The notes under the pieces are model-generated. The model saw only the letters and a program-made list of their open reading frames with translations, made no database searches and was not told the origin of the DNA. A program made the translations under genes and the position numbers. DNA of 36,913 nucleotides, taken from Chara braunii. Its lineage: Eukaryota; Streptophyta; Charophyceae; Charales; Characeae. Every line of letters begins with the position of its first letter. Position 1 is the first letter of the stretch. Location of the stretch: assembly GCA_003427395.1 (NCBI GenBank), contig BFEA01000026.1, positions 2,739,478-2,776,390 on the forward strand, in the 5' to 3' direction. Below, piece by piece: positions 20,776 to 31,976 of the stretch.

Positions 20776-21143
20776 ATTTCAGTAATCTTCGGGTTGTGTG
20801 TGATTGGCTGAAATCACCATCGAGGCCTGGCGGTGTTGTTCGTGGTCGAGCGTCCGATTGAATGATGTCAAAATCGGGGTTGCAACTCCTTCATACCAGC
20901 CTAGGCACAGACACCGGAGGAGAGAGAGAGAGAGGGGGGAGGGGTATGACGTGCGAGCACATCATTGCCTTTCTCTGTCGTACTTGCTCAGGGGTGTTGC
21001 GTAATTACTGGTACCAGCCAAGCATGGACTGGGGCACACAACCGATTTTTGAAGTTCTTGTCGGGTTTCAGTACATTGCAGAGCTTAAGTCTGTGTGTGT
21101 CCGCTCGCCCTGGTCTGTTGTGCCTATCTGAGTGCTAGTCGGC

Positions 21144-21567
21144 TTAAACCACAGGTCTCCCCGCCACCGAACCCCCCCAGTCCCTGTGAGTTAGGGCCGG
21201 GTTGTACGGAGGGGCGGCGACCGTACGGAGGCGCCGGGTTGTACGGAGGCCGACGGGTCCAATCCCGCCATTTTGCAAGCGGCAACTTTGCCGATTTTTT
21301 GTGCTAAGAAGGAGTCATGAAAATATCTGAAAATTTGAGGGTCCGTAGATTAGGTCGTGATCTTTCAGGGAAAAATATTAGAAAAAAAAATAAAAAATCA
21401 TTTTGACGGTGAAATATTCGCTGTGCCGATTCGGTTTATTTCTATTTTTTGTCGCAAATTTCGTACGGAGGCCCGCCCGGTTTTCCACGCTGTACTACCG
21501 GTACCCGTTGTGAAACGGCGCTACCGGTACCCCGAGGTTTTTGACGTCAGGGGGACCTGTGGTTTAA
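21144..21567. mobile_element. TTAA-flanked inverted-repeat element
   Basis: CTTAAACCACAGGTC at 21143-21157 is repeated exactly in reverse complement at 21554-21568. TTAA sits at the outer end of each arm, with an inner 10-bp repeat ACCACAGGTC and C-rich text after it. The 416-bp interior has GC-rich subterminal repeats (GTACGGAGG three times near 21207-21256 and again near 21464; CTACCGGTACCC twice) and an AT-rich centre. TTAA duplications are typical of piggyBac-type elements. No transposase is present, so it would be a non-autonomous MITE. Confidence 0.55.
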
Positions 21568-23701
21568 GAATGTGTGTGAGCCACAAGGGCACTTGTTAGT
21601 CAGAGGAATCCGAACATGCTGGCATTTACCCGTTGCTGTGACATTGAAAGTTGCAGCGGAGAGACACTCGAGTAGCAGGGGAAGGAGCGGTGGTGCTGGG
21701 CCAATCTTAGTGGTAGAGTGGCCTTTCTGGGGGAACAATTGACGAACTAGGCCGTGAACTGCTACGTTTTACCCCGCTGTTGCAGATTGACACTATTTGA
21801 GAAAAATACTGAGTAAAGCGGTGGACTGTTGAAGCAGGGGAGGCTGCAATAGTTTAGCTGAGTGGTGCAAGATAGACTGTTGGCGTGTGCATGGCCCGTC
21901 CTATTGTTCGAAACAACTGGTGGAGAGCTGCGAACTGGCGAACCTCCCCGCGACCTTACATTTCCGGTAATGAGCATTGCGGTAGAGTTTGAGTTCGTTG
22001 AGTGAGGAGGTTTTGCTGCGACTCGGTGAGCCGTCGGATGGTCAACATCGGTGGTCTAACTTCAGTAGACCAGGCCACGACGCATTCTGGCCGCCATTGT
22101 GGGGCCCTCGGACGATCGAAGGTATCAAAGACCTCTCATGCGAGTTGAGTTAGTTCCTCTCTTGTATCTCGAGAGTCTGAAAACCCTTATTCTGCCCTTC
22201 TTAATCTAAGTCTAATCTTGTTCAAAGAGGAAGGCGGCATGCGGGATTGCAACCCGTAGGGCTGCATCAAGACTCTGTAGGGAGTCCGCCCACCGATTGC
22301 GGGAGCTCTGCTGGAACCTAGGCGAGGTTCTGGAGGCAGGGAACCGACAGGTATACCACCTTTTGACAGTATGAACCCTCTATACCCTTGTTTGACTATC
22401 TCCCTCTAGTTAGACTGTTGTATGCATGTGTTCCCTTATGACTTTTGCTTTCTTTTCAGGATTCGATCAACTGAATGAAAAGAACGTGTGAGAGTGAAAC
22501 TTAAATTTCTTCTTTATTTTGTCTGAAAGCAGATTAATGGATGAACTGGAAAATGTGAAAGGAAGATAGTGTGCATGTGTTTGACCGGGTCAATCAAGAA
22601 TTGGGCATTGTTTCTAAGCTGAATGACACAGGGGTATGTTTATTTGGTTGTTTTCAGAAGGGCCAAGCATTATATTTTGATAGGTGGCGATTGTGACGAT
22701 CCATCCTTAAATAGGGGAGATTCTGCCAAGGGTTTACCTTTTCTTTGGACACTTACTAGGGGTTGACCTAGACTTAGTTGCCAGTTAGCTTTGAGTGAGA
22801 ATGTGTTATGGAGGTTCATCCCCCATATATTGATATTTAACTTGGGGATTAACCTGTATTGTGGTACATGTCATTTTTTATCATTCTGATTCAAAATTTT
22901 GACTAGTTTCAGTTTGATCCCATGAGGATCATCTTTTGTTATCACTGATAACAAGTCGTTTGCCAATTCGTGGATTTACGACTCAACTTCAGTCCACTCT
23001 TGCCAGTCAACCTAAAGGCTTTAGCCCTGTGGTTTGAATGATTTTGTTATATTTTTAACCGGACTTTATTGAATGGTCATTTAACAAAGATATTGAGTAC
23101 TTTATTTTAAGAGTTGCACAAAGAGTGAGGCTTGTATGACTAAAGCGAGGGGTGTGAGTGTAGAGAATGGTTGACATTGACCCCGTGTAGTGCATGAATT
23201 TTTGGTTGAATCTTTGATGTGATTGCATTCATGTTTGGTGGTTCGGACTTTGGATTTGATTGCCTGCGATCACATACATATATATGGCTGAGGAGACCAC
23301 TTTGATTGTGAGAAGTGATCATCACATATTTATTACCCTCTTTCTATATATACATATATACATATGCGTTGGGTGTTCGTGCGGCCTATTGTGGCCGTGT
23401 GTAAAGCTTAAACATATTATGTTTTGAGAGAAAAGAAAGATCCATTTTTATCTTTTTTGCTTTTTAAAGTTTTTACAGTTGGATGTTGTAGTCCGTCACA
23501 GCCGTAAAAGTCAAACCGCTTGAGTTCTCTCAAGCACCTGGATGATGGAGCTGGCCCCCAGGGCAATAAGAGACGATTGTCACCACATGTATGAACCTGT
23601 GTATCACCCACTTTCCTCAGGGTGCAGAAGAGGGTGTGGTTCTCAACCGCACTTGGTGGTTGTCTAACGTCGAGAGATTAACCCCTCAACTTGAAGGCGC
23701 G
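21568..23701. other. Insertion interior, no gene recognised
   Basis: I see no gene. TA-rich simple sequence (ATACATATATATGG, TATATATACATATATACATA) lies near 23273-23365. Just before the LTR-like repeat I do not see the purine-rich tract expected in an intact LTR retrotransposon. Confidence 0.4.
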
Positions 23702-24362
23702 TGTCAGCCGACACTTAAGTGTCGAATGCGACCCTCGAGATTAACGAGGACCACATGAGTATGGGTATTACACAGTACGCCATTATTGCGTTGCATATGC
23801 CTGCATTGCTAGTCGATATGAGAAGACCCTGCATCCGCGCGACTTTATACTTAGCCTCGCGAGTGTCCCCTATCCGATTTTCCGCATCGGTAGGTTATGG
23901 GATAACTACTGAAGGGATTACGGGTGTTGTTGTGTTGTTTGTTTTGTGTTATTTTATATGCGTTCTAGTCGACCGACGACGAGTCGCGCCTGGGACTTCA
24001 ACCCCCCTATGCGTCGGTTCGCGTGTGGGTCCGATAGAGGTGTGGGATCACTCGTACCCCCTATGCTACAGCGAACGAGAAACGCCCTCGACTAGTCCAC
24101 CTCTGCGATCGCAATTGATGAGCTTTCGTACTGTGGACTGGTAGCTTGGCGGAGATACGCCCACCGAAGGGAGGTGATAAATCTCGCTAGTGGAGGTAAG
24201 TTGTACCTCACGTTGGCCTTATCCTGTCGTAGGGGCTCGTGAGAGGTATGGCTGGCGCACTCGGCCGGAGCGGCTTGCGGAAATTCCATGTGTATCACGA
24301 GGTAGACCAACTCCAGCGCAGCCGGGAGGGTCTCGCCCTGCGAGGGACCGATGAGCTCGACA
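23702..24362 (+). repeat. LTR-like repeat, copy B
   Basis: A 661-bp segment that starts TGTCAGCCGACACTT and ends GATGAGCTCGACA, homologous to 9264-9896. It forms the right end of the insertion, and ACGT follows immediately. The 5 bases before it are GCGCG. Confidence 0.65.
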
Positions 24363-25160
24363 ACGTGTCAAGGTGGAGGCCTATATGTCCGTCTCCCAAG
24401 GAATGTGGGGTAGCAGCAAGCGAAAGGGTGACCCATGCTATAAACCGCATGCTTTGGGATTTGTCAGGGCAAACAAATTTTAATATGTGAAGCACTTGCG
24501 ATCTGGTGGAGAACGTGTTAGTGGTCAACAAGGAATTAAAGAAAGGAGATGGGTTGCTGAGTGCTACTTTTGATGCCAAGAAATGTTCTGCAATGTACCT
24601 CATGAGGCGGTGATGGAGGCGGTTCGTTGGATGCTGATTTGTGAGCTTTGAAAGGGACAACGAGGATGTTGTTGAAGAAGAGAGGAAGCAGTGCAAAAAT
24701 AAAGAAAGGTGGTTTGTAGATTGATTGGTTGGTGGTTTGCTTTTGATTGATCTCATATTTTGTCAAGTTTGATTTGGAAAGCATTTTTGTCTCAGCGTGT
24801 GGTGCGATCTTGAGGCAAACAGTGGGTATTCTAATGGGCAAGCCGTGCAGCCCAGTCCTTGCGTGCTTATTGTGCGTACACTTTGAATTTGTTTTCTGAT
24901 GGGTTTGGGTAGGGAGCGGAAGTTGGCCAGCGGGATACGAATGATTGATAATGTATCATTTTTTGTCATGTTCAATGTTGGGAATGGAGAATTGCTAAGA
25001 AATATGAAGGAGATGATGTGGAAATTAAAAAATTGATATCACTCGAATTTGGTGTTGGAACAGACAAATGAAGGTGACGAGTGGGATTTCCTAGGCTGCG
25101 TGATAAAAGTGGAGAGCTGGCCTGAAGGAATCAGTGTGGCGGAAATGAACAATTAGATAA
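24363..25160 (+). pseudogene. Reverse transcriptase core, decayed
   Basis: Continuation of the RT gene after the insertion. In order: RWRPICPSP (24371 on) with GVAASERVTHAINRML; TFDAK with the motif A Asp at 24572; after a frameshift MFCNVPHEAVMEAVRWML (24583 on); after another, ILRQTVGILMGKPCSPVLAC (about 24807-24866); after a third, MIDNVSFFV (24941 on), where YxDD is expected; and a thumb-like LVLEQTNEGDEWDFLGCVI (25049 on). The catalytic pair is Asp-Asn instead of Asp-Asp, and at least six in-frame stops occur, so it is inactive. The MGxPxSPVLA form is nearer Penelope-like RTs than LTR (Copia/Gypsy) or LINE types. The RT assignment is firm; the subclass is inferred. No endonuclease follows. 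Confidence 0.75.
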
Positions 25161-25474
25161 GAGAAGTCAATTTTTTATAATTTATAGGACTATTGTTCGT
25201 ACGCAAGCCGTCAGTAAAAATTGGTAATCATAAGCTCGTTCTTGCATAGGGTGAAACCTTTCACAACGACTAAAGGAGCTGAAGTCCTTTTCCTGCTTAC
25301 TCTGAAGGTGGAGTTATGCCTACGGGGTTTCCCATACTGATTCTTCGATTCGACACTCAGAAATTTCTCAGCGAAGTTTGGCAACATCTGTGGGGACTGA
25401 GTGAAGTACCTCACAGGATGAGACAAATTGTTTTGAAGTATCGACCACGCTTATACTGAATGGGATGGGAACCT

Positions 25475-26400
25475 GAGGGACCTGGGAGCTGCTGGTCACT
25501 GACTGGGTTTGAACTTCAACAAATATTTCTTGTTTACTTTTCGAGTATTGATCACCTTTAGGGCTTGATTTTGGGCCAACTATTTTTTTATTTCTTTTCT
25601 TTTGCTTTTTTTTTTCGGACTTGGACTACTCTATATTCATCGGTATCTCGAATATTGTTTTTTGTTATTCTCCAGAATCCTAAACTTGAACCTGGACTGC
25701 TATTGAGGAAACTAGTTTTCTGAAACCTTGAGGCTCTAAACCTTCTACATCCGCGCTAAGTTTTCTCGATCTTTTTCTTCATTATTATGTTCAGAACAAC
25801 GTCTTGTTCCTTTTGAACTAATTTGCTTCAAGTCGAGGTTTTCATTTTGTCCTTTCTATTTCCAACCTCTCAGACACCTTAATGATGAAAGTGCTATTGG
25901 CGGGTTAGTCGACTTCAAGTAGGGCGAGATCTGAAGTGATGATGTCTAGTATTTAGTACCACATTGACAATGAGACGACCTCCTCCTTTGCGACATTGAC
26001 CCCTGGTGAGTGTCGACTGGCGACCGACTGAGGCATAGGGTCACATAGCCACACTAGTAGTTGGGTAGGAATATTCAGTAGCTAAACAGGCTTATGGCTG
26101 TCGACTCAACAATATCGTTTTGCTAGTTTCAACAAGTTGTATTTTGATTGAACAATAATTTTTCGACCTGTTGGTCACGTTCGAGAAAACTCAGTTGTCT
26201 TGTGGTGGTACTTTCGTCGTGTCTTCTCACTACTCCTCCCTCCTTTGTTTTTCTCCTTTCTTTCTCTCTCTCTCTCCCTCCCTCCCTCCTTCCCTCCCCC
26301 CCTCTCTCCCTCTTTCCCCCCCCCTCTCCCTCTCCCTCTCTCTCTCTCTTGCTCTCTCTCTTTTTTCCTATTTCTCCTTTCCGCAGATTGCAGCTGCATA
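25475..26400 (+). repeat. Right terminal direct repeat (pLTR-like)
   Basis: Homologous to 13341-14385. It begins about 310 bases after the last RT motif and ends in a CT-rich tract (26255-26350), then CTCCTTTCCGCAG, the counterpart of the splice-site-like end of the left copy. The CT tract is shorter than on the left. Confidence 0.75.
25998..26042 (+). ncRNA. Hammerhead ribozyme remnant, right copy
   Basis: Stem I is GACCC (25998-26002) with GGGTC (26038-26042). The core C-TGGTGA (26003-26009) keeps C3 but has G at A6. Stem II is GTCG (26012-26015) with CGAC (26025-26028). The GAAA element is degraded to GAGG and stem III is shortened. Against the left copy, stem II shows a compensatory T-A to C-G change. 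Taken together the two copies imply an ancestral CTGATGA core. Confidence 0.5.
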
Positions 26401-29400
26401 TGTGATGTTGTAATTGTCGAAAGTGCTTTCAACTAACGTGTTTGGGTCAAGTTACTTTGCGTCCCTATGTATATTTCTCTTAAAAGATTAATGTGGAAAA
26501 TTCCTCTTTGTTTCGTAAATTTTCTTATCTGTCTTATAATTTTGTTTAGGACCTCATTTTCAACTTATTTTCTCTACCTTCTTTGCTTACAATCCTGAAG
26601 CTCATTCGCGTTAAGACCTATAAAAAAATAGATTATCACATAGTCAAAAGCGGAATAATGTCCCCCTCTGTTTTTCTTCGCACTCTATTTTCCTCCCCCA
26701 TTCATCTCTGCCCCATCATGACCAACACCAAGTACTCATTCCCCTTGTTCTCTACTACTATGGCGCCTTCTAGTTTCCTTTATAATTTCACCATCTTCTT
26801 TGGTACTTGTCTATATCGTTGTTGTCATGCTTTCACGACTCTTACTAACATTGCCCCCCTCCTCCACGCCCTGAACGCCCACTTAGGAGATTTGAGATCT
26901 ATTGTTCGTTTTATCCTCTTTGTCGCTTCTCTTGCACCCTCTTCGAGCTCTCACTCCCAATGCTGATTATGTCATTCATCTCGCTTATTGTCCTGCAATC
27001 CACGATCGGGCTTTGTCCACCCTTCGCCACTGCTCACTTATTTACCTCCACCTCCTTTATTTTTATCCTGACCCATTGAGTTTCCCCTCCTCTTCCTTTT
27101 CTCTTTGTATCACTTTTTTTTTCCATATTCGTTATCACGACGTACTCCAACTCACTTATTCTTACTATCCCTTCGTCCCATTGTACATTGTCGTTCTTTG
27201 TCCATCTCACACCGTTTATTTCATCTTGTACCCCCTTCTTTCTTGTCGCGCTCACCCTGATGTTCAAATCCTTTCGTTGATGTGCCACTTACATGCCTTT
27301 GTGTATAGCTCTTCCTCTTGTCCATGCTCTTCCCCTCATAAACTTGAAGAATACAATGTTTGTTAAAATATAGCATTTTTATGTTTTGCAATGTATATTT
27401 GAGTGATTTAAAGAGGTTATTTGTCCTGTCTTGTTTATTTACGAGACTACCGTTTTTTTTTCTCTTTTGTTTTTCACCACCATTCATCCATCACAAAAAA
27501 GCAAAAAAAAGTAAAAAAGCAGTCAAAAAAATTATAAAATTTAAACAAAAATTTATAATTTTATCAATAATCACTCATCATAAAGAATGAGCCTTATTGA
27601 ATCGGCTTGATGAGTCCTTCGGATTACTCGAGTACAAATTGTAGGGAAAAAAATTAAATTGTGATAAAAACAACGTTCAATGTCTTAACTTGCTCTCTCA
27701 ATTTCTCTTTTCTACTTTGTACCCGTCTTCCATCAACTGGTCTTTGAGTTCCATTTTATCACCCTAAACCAATCCATCATTTTTTACCGTCGACCTTCAC
27801 CCTTCAAGCCCACAACAGGGAATGTAATATGCCACTATCATCCACCGTTTTGTCGTTCTACCACAAACCCTTCCATCTCTTTCACCCATCTTGTCATTTG
27901 TAGTTTTAATTGAACGTGTGCAGTAAATTAATAAATGTTACATCCAAGATGACAAAAACTTGCAATAAAATTACCCATTTATAAATAAGAGAGGGAATAT
28001 ATATATGTATATACATATATACATTCAAGTACAACATTTTTGATAATTACTGATGTATTTTTTAGCCTTCGACTGATTGTAAGCCCATGTAAGGTGCTAC
28101 CTACAATTATGAGCGTTGTTTGAAAGAAAGTTAAATATTTACTTCAACTTTGTTTTTGCTAAAGTGAATTACGTTACACTGCATTTGCGAAAATCGAATT
28201 TTGATGCCACTACGACCAAATTCGGATTGATGAGGATAGTATAAAGGAGATTATTTTTGAGTCTCGTTTTAACGATTATGAGTTATTGGTGGTGTCATTT
28301 CAGCTAATTAATATGCGACATTTCAATTAATAAATAACTTTTTTTTTTCACTGTTGTTAAAAAATTGTGTCATCATGTATCTCGATTATATTTGGATATT
28401 TAACAAATTTTGGGTTGATTGTTTGAATTATCTTCATCTGCTCCAAATAGTATAAGAATAGTTTGTTTATCCAGAATTTCGTAAATGGGGGTTGATGTGT
28501 ACGTCACTTTGCTAGGTAGACCACCTAATGGGTTTGAACGACCTCAATGGACTGTATTTATTTACATAAACATTACAACATATTTGATACAAAGTAGACA
28601 TGAACCTTTGTATGTGTATTTAATATATTATGACAATAACTTTCTATTAATGGTCGTTTGAAAATATATATGATTTTTTTTTAAGAAATATATATTGTCT
28701 TTTTACTTGAACAATTTTATGCATGGTGCGTATTATAGCTCCAATCATGACTATTTATAAAATAAGATTTAAAATCTAATTAGCCAACCCGGAGGTCTTG
28801 CTCACTTTTGGATGTTCGGTTCGTTTGCACTCAAGGATAGGCGTCTGTTTGAACAAGTTGTACGGGCTCAGGGTAAAAATGTGTTGGACCCCTGAAATGG
28901 CGCCTAACCCCGCACAACCGTAGGGGGGCGGTCATAGGGTAGGGCGATGCAATGACCAAGGATCTCCAACCTCTAAAAAAATAGAATCCAATAAACAAAA
29001 CAACATTGTTGTGGGTTATCAGATCTTCGTGATTTGACGATCCACATCAGGCCGTAGTAATTTGTCAACGACACCAACTCTCTTTTCTTTATGCCTCTCA
29101 CATATAAGGCTCTTTATATTAATTTTAGTCGACCACCAACTATCAACGACCCACTTGCACATTATGAAAGGAGGCACAACAAATGAGGAGGTATGATCCG
29201 GTTCATTTATCTTTAGATCTTTAGTTAGATTTTGTCTGTTTTTTTAGCGATACCCATCCATGTGCATTTGTTAATACTAGTATACAAAAGGAGGGAAAAA
29301 TGGAAGGGGAAGAGGGTTGAGTTCTGTAAGAAGTGAGCGATGGGTGAGGGAGCAAGGGTAGAGAAGAGAGTGAGATGGACAATAAACAAAATAGGGGAAA

Positions 29401-30023
29401 GGGGCACTTCACAAGATGTTCAATATTCACCACTGAAGAAGATATTGTGTAATGGCACAAAATGTCAGTCAGTGCTTGGTTTGCAAGACATTTTGAGTTG
29501 AGGAGTTGCAGTTGTCTATGGTAAATGGTGTGCGTGTATGTCTATGTTACATCGCACCACCACAACCCTTGTTCCACCCAGTTGAGTAGATCCGAAATCA
29601 ATGTAGTTTCATCTTTATCGCACACAATGAAGTACACTTGAGATAAATCATTCCAACAGTGAAACACTTAACGTCTATGGCAAGCTACATGGAGCATATT
29701 GAAATAAGACATCCCAACAATGAAACAATTTACCACTATAGCAAGCAATATGGAGGACAATAGATCCATTGGGTACCCCATTTGTTTATTCTTGCAACTA
29801 TTTTTTTACTGTAATTCTCACATGTGTGCATGTGACGGTAAGAGAAAAAAGGGATTGGGGTAGATTTTATCTGTTTATTTCATATTGGTATGTTCACTGT
29901 ATGATGATCATTCGTATACTTTGTGTGTGTATTGCCAATTTCGTTATGCAAAATTTCACCAAAAAATAGAAGTATGACTCTGCAAGACTATTTTGTGTGG
30001 TTTCTCTAACTCATAAAAAAGGT
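26401..30023. other. AT-rich, no recognisable gene
   Basis: I found no gene I can support. From 26640 to 27480 the plus strand is pyrimidine-rich. Its ORFs are hydrophobic (plus) or Lys/Arg/Glu-rich (minus) as composition predicts, although one minus-strand frame (KSPKWAFRAWRRGAMLVRVVKA-like, split by stops) looks somewhat coding. From 27500 to 28780 the DNA is very AT-rich, with a TATATATG/TATACATA patch at 27998-28025. A less AT-rich patch at 28790-29000 resembles decayed transposon DNA without recognisable motifs. Confidence 0.4.
29638..29757. repeat. 61-bp tandem duplication, diverged
   Basis: TTGA(G/A)ATAA..CAT(T)CC(C)AACA(G/A)TGAAACA recurs at 29638 and 29699, followed in both by CTAT(G/A)GCAAGC and ATGGAG. 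The copies have diverged considerably. Confidence 0.65.
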
Positions 30024-30757
30024 TGAAGCCCAACAGTCTGACCACAATGCATTTGGCTGAATGGTAAGAACTCACCACCTTGTCCAGAGTTAGCACCCTT
30101 GAGAAAAATGATAGAATCTACTTATATCAACCCCGCAATTTAATTGAACTGCTGATCCTAACCCAGTCAAAGGACTTATGTGTGTGTGTGTTTTTACAAG
30201 TTTTCGATACAAAACTAAAAAATAATAAATTGTGATTGTACCATATTGTTTCATCGGACTCTCATAAACTCATCAGGATTACCCCTCGAGAGTCTAGCCA
30301 GTGTGCATTGAATTGATTGATAAGGACTCTTCGCCTTGCCCAAAGTTCGAAGCCCTATGAAAAGTGGTACACTATACTCACACAACTTTGGAATCCAAGG
30401 ATATTGTGGGTTCAAGCCCTGACAAACAATGTGTATGTGAGTGTATGTGTATGTTGTGAAATTCCCTATGTAAAACTCAAAAAGAAAAATAACGCAATTG
30501 TGTCAGCCTATTTCGTTGTACTTTCACCAACTTACCAGGAGGTCTTCTAAACGTTTGGCTAAAATGCATTTGAATGATAGATAAGGACTTAACATCGTCC
30601 ACAACCCTGAAAATAGTGGTAGCCTCTACTCAAACCAACCCTGCCAACCTAGCAGACTGTTGGTCTAAATCCTTGATAAAAATGTGTGTGTGTGTTCGTA
30701 TATGTGTATTCAGGTGCATGTATGTATGTGTATGTGTATGCGTGTGTGTATATGTAT

Positions 30758-30793
<36 letters not shown>

Positions 30794-31170
30794 CAAGTTG
30801 GCTGTACCGCCTTCCCCCCCCCCCCAAAAAAAAAAAAAAAAAAAAAGGTTTGGTTGTGTCAGATTGTTTTGTCAGACTATCATGAACTTATCAGGACGTT
30901 GAATCCCGAGCCAGAAAGCATTTGAGTGTTGAATAAGAACTCGTCAGCTGGCCTACAGTTAGCACTATTGACAAAAATTGTATACTCTACTCACACCAAC
31001 CCTGCAATCCTGGAAGGTTGGTGGTAAAAAACCGTTGACACTAATGTGTTGTTGTATGTGGGAGTGTTCATACATATACTCTGCTCACACCAACCCTGCA
31101 ATCTTGGAAGGTTGGTGGTAAAAAACCCTTGACACTAATGTGTTGTTGTATGTGTGAGTGTTTGTACATA
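30024..31170 (+). repeat. Tandem array of tRNA-like repeat
   Basis: Four units of about 256-350 bp follow each other in one orientation. The landmark GCATT(T/G) lies at 30049, 30305, 30566 and 30918. Each unit has an A-box-like GGCTGAATGGTAAGAACTC or GATAAGGACTC text. About 30 bases on comes a B-box-like AGTTCGAAGCCC (clear in unit 2). Then ACTCACACCAACCCTGCAATC, a TG-rich stretch, and TTTCATAAACTTATCAGGA. Unit 3 has an expanded (TG)n at 30764-30793 and a poly(C)-poly(A) run. Unit 4 contains an internal 94-bp duplication (30982 and 31076). It looks like a tRNA-derived SINE amplified in tandem. Confidence 0.65.
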
Positions 31171-31360
31171 TCGTTCATACATATGAAATACTTAAATAGG
31201 AAATATCATACATACTAAATATTGTAGACAACCGTTTTTTTTTCAACCATAATGTGGACCTTAGTTGTCCACTTACCACGCCAAATGAAGCGCATTATAT
31301 TGGCTTGGTTGTTGGACTCATACAACATCGAGAGCAATCATTTGACGAACGTTTGGAATC

Positions 31361-31362
<2 letters not shown>

Positions 31363-31427
<65 letters not shown>

Positions 31428-31561
31428 TGTGCGCAGGTCTCCAAGAGACTCTCTTTCTCTCTCGTAGTGTCCCCGAGCGTGGTTATTATTCTGAAACATA
31501 TGAATGAATCTTCTGTGTTTATCACGAAAAATTCGTTCTCAATTTAAAGATTTCAAACCAC

Positions 31562-31623
<62 letters not shown>

Positions 31624-31759
31624 AGAGGCTGGACGCATGTCGTTGGGAGACTCTCTCTCTCTCTTTCCCTACCCCCCCAGCCCACCTCGTGCGTTCGAAA
31701 GTCGTTTCGATTTTAATGAATCTTCCGAATGAAAGCGGTAAGATTTATGCATTCTCTCC

Positions 31760-31809
<50 letters not shown>
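31363..31809. repeat. Three long GA/TC microsatellites
   Basis: (GA)n at 31363-31425 and 31564-31620, then (TC)n at 31760-31809. The first two tracts are followed by related text (GGTCTCCAAGAGACTCTCTTTCTCT and CGTTGGGAGACTCTCTCTCT), which suggests duplication of one GA-tract unit. The third is in the opposite orientation. Confidence 0.93.
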
Positions 31810-31810
<1 letters not shown>

Positions 31811-31976
31811 CCTGGGTGAGGATGTTTTTTTTTTTTCCCCCCAGGGTATAGGTGGTTTGATTTTCTTTTTTTTTCATTGTCTCCTCTGCCATATTTTGTG
31901 CCACCAACGCCACGTTAGTATAGAGGAGGGGCATTGCAAGAAGTTATATCTATTGTCTGAACTTTTTTTTGTGCAG

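Larger units (their letters stand above)
17859..24362 (+). mobile_element. 6.5-kb insertion within the RT gene
   Basis: It starts TGTCAG and ends GCTCGACA, the same ends as the LTR-like repeats at 9264 and 23702. It is flanked by ACGT at 17855-17858 and 24363-24366. Deleting it plus one ACGT makes the RT frame run from KHKN straight into VSRWRPICPS. Its right end is a full LTR-like repeat (23702-24362). A matching left LTR is not recognisable beyond the first few bases, so the left part is deleted or rearranged. I recognised no gag, protease, integrase or second RT inside. It carries a possible exon (20449-20775), a TTAA-flanked inverted-repeat element and a cluster of hairpins. Confidence 0.6.
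13341..26400 (+). mobile_element. Decayed Penelope-like retroelement, split by nested insertion
   Basis: Two direct repeats (about 13341-14385 and 25475-26400) bracket a plus-strand gene ending in reverse transcriptase motifs. Without the nested insertion the element would be about 6.5 kb. Evidence for a Penelope-like identity is combined: terminal direct repeats (pLTRs), a hammerhead-ribozyme remnant in each repeat, two phase-compatible introns, an N-terminal coiled coil, and an RT motif MGKPCSPVLA. Introns and hammerheads are documented features of Penelope-like elements. No GIY-YIG endonuclease is visible after the RT, so it would be an endonuclease-lacking type if Penelope-like. The terminal repeats have diverged a good deal, so the insertion is old. 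The outer boundaries are approximate, and I found no target duplication. Confidence 0.55.

Noticed and set aside
26583-27487. Plus- and minus-strand ORFs of up to 154 codons
   Set aside because: The plus strand is pyrimidine-rich, so Leu/Ser/Phe peptides on plus and Lys/Glu/Arg peptides on minus are expected. Unlike 14386-17858, no phase-matched introns or motifs support them.
27998-28025. TATATATG/TATACATA patch as a promoter
   Set aside because: It lies in very AT-rich, gene-free DNA with no ORF downstream.
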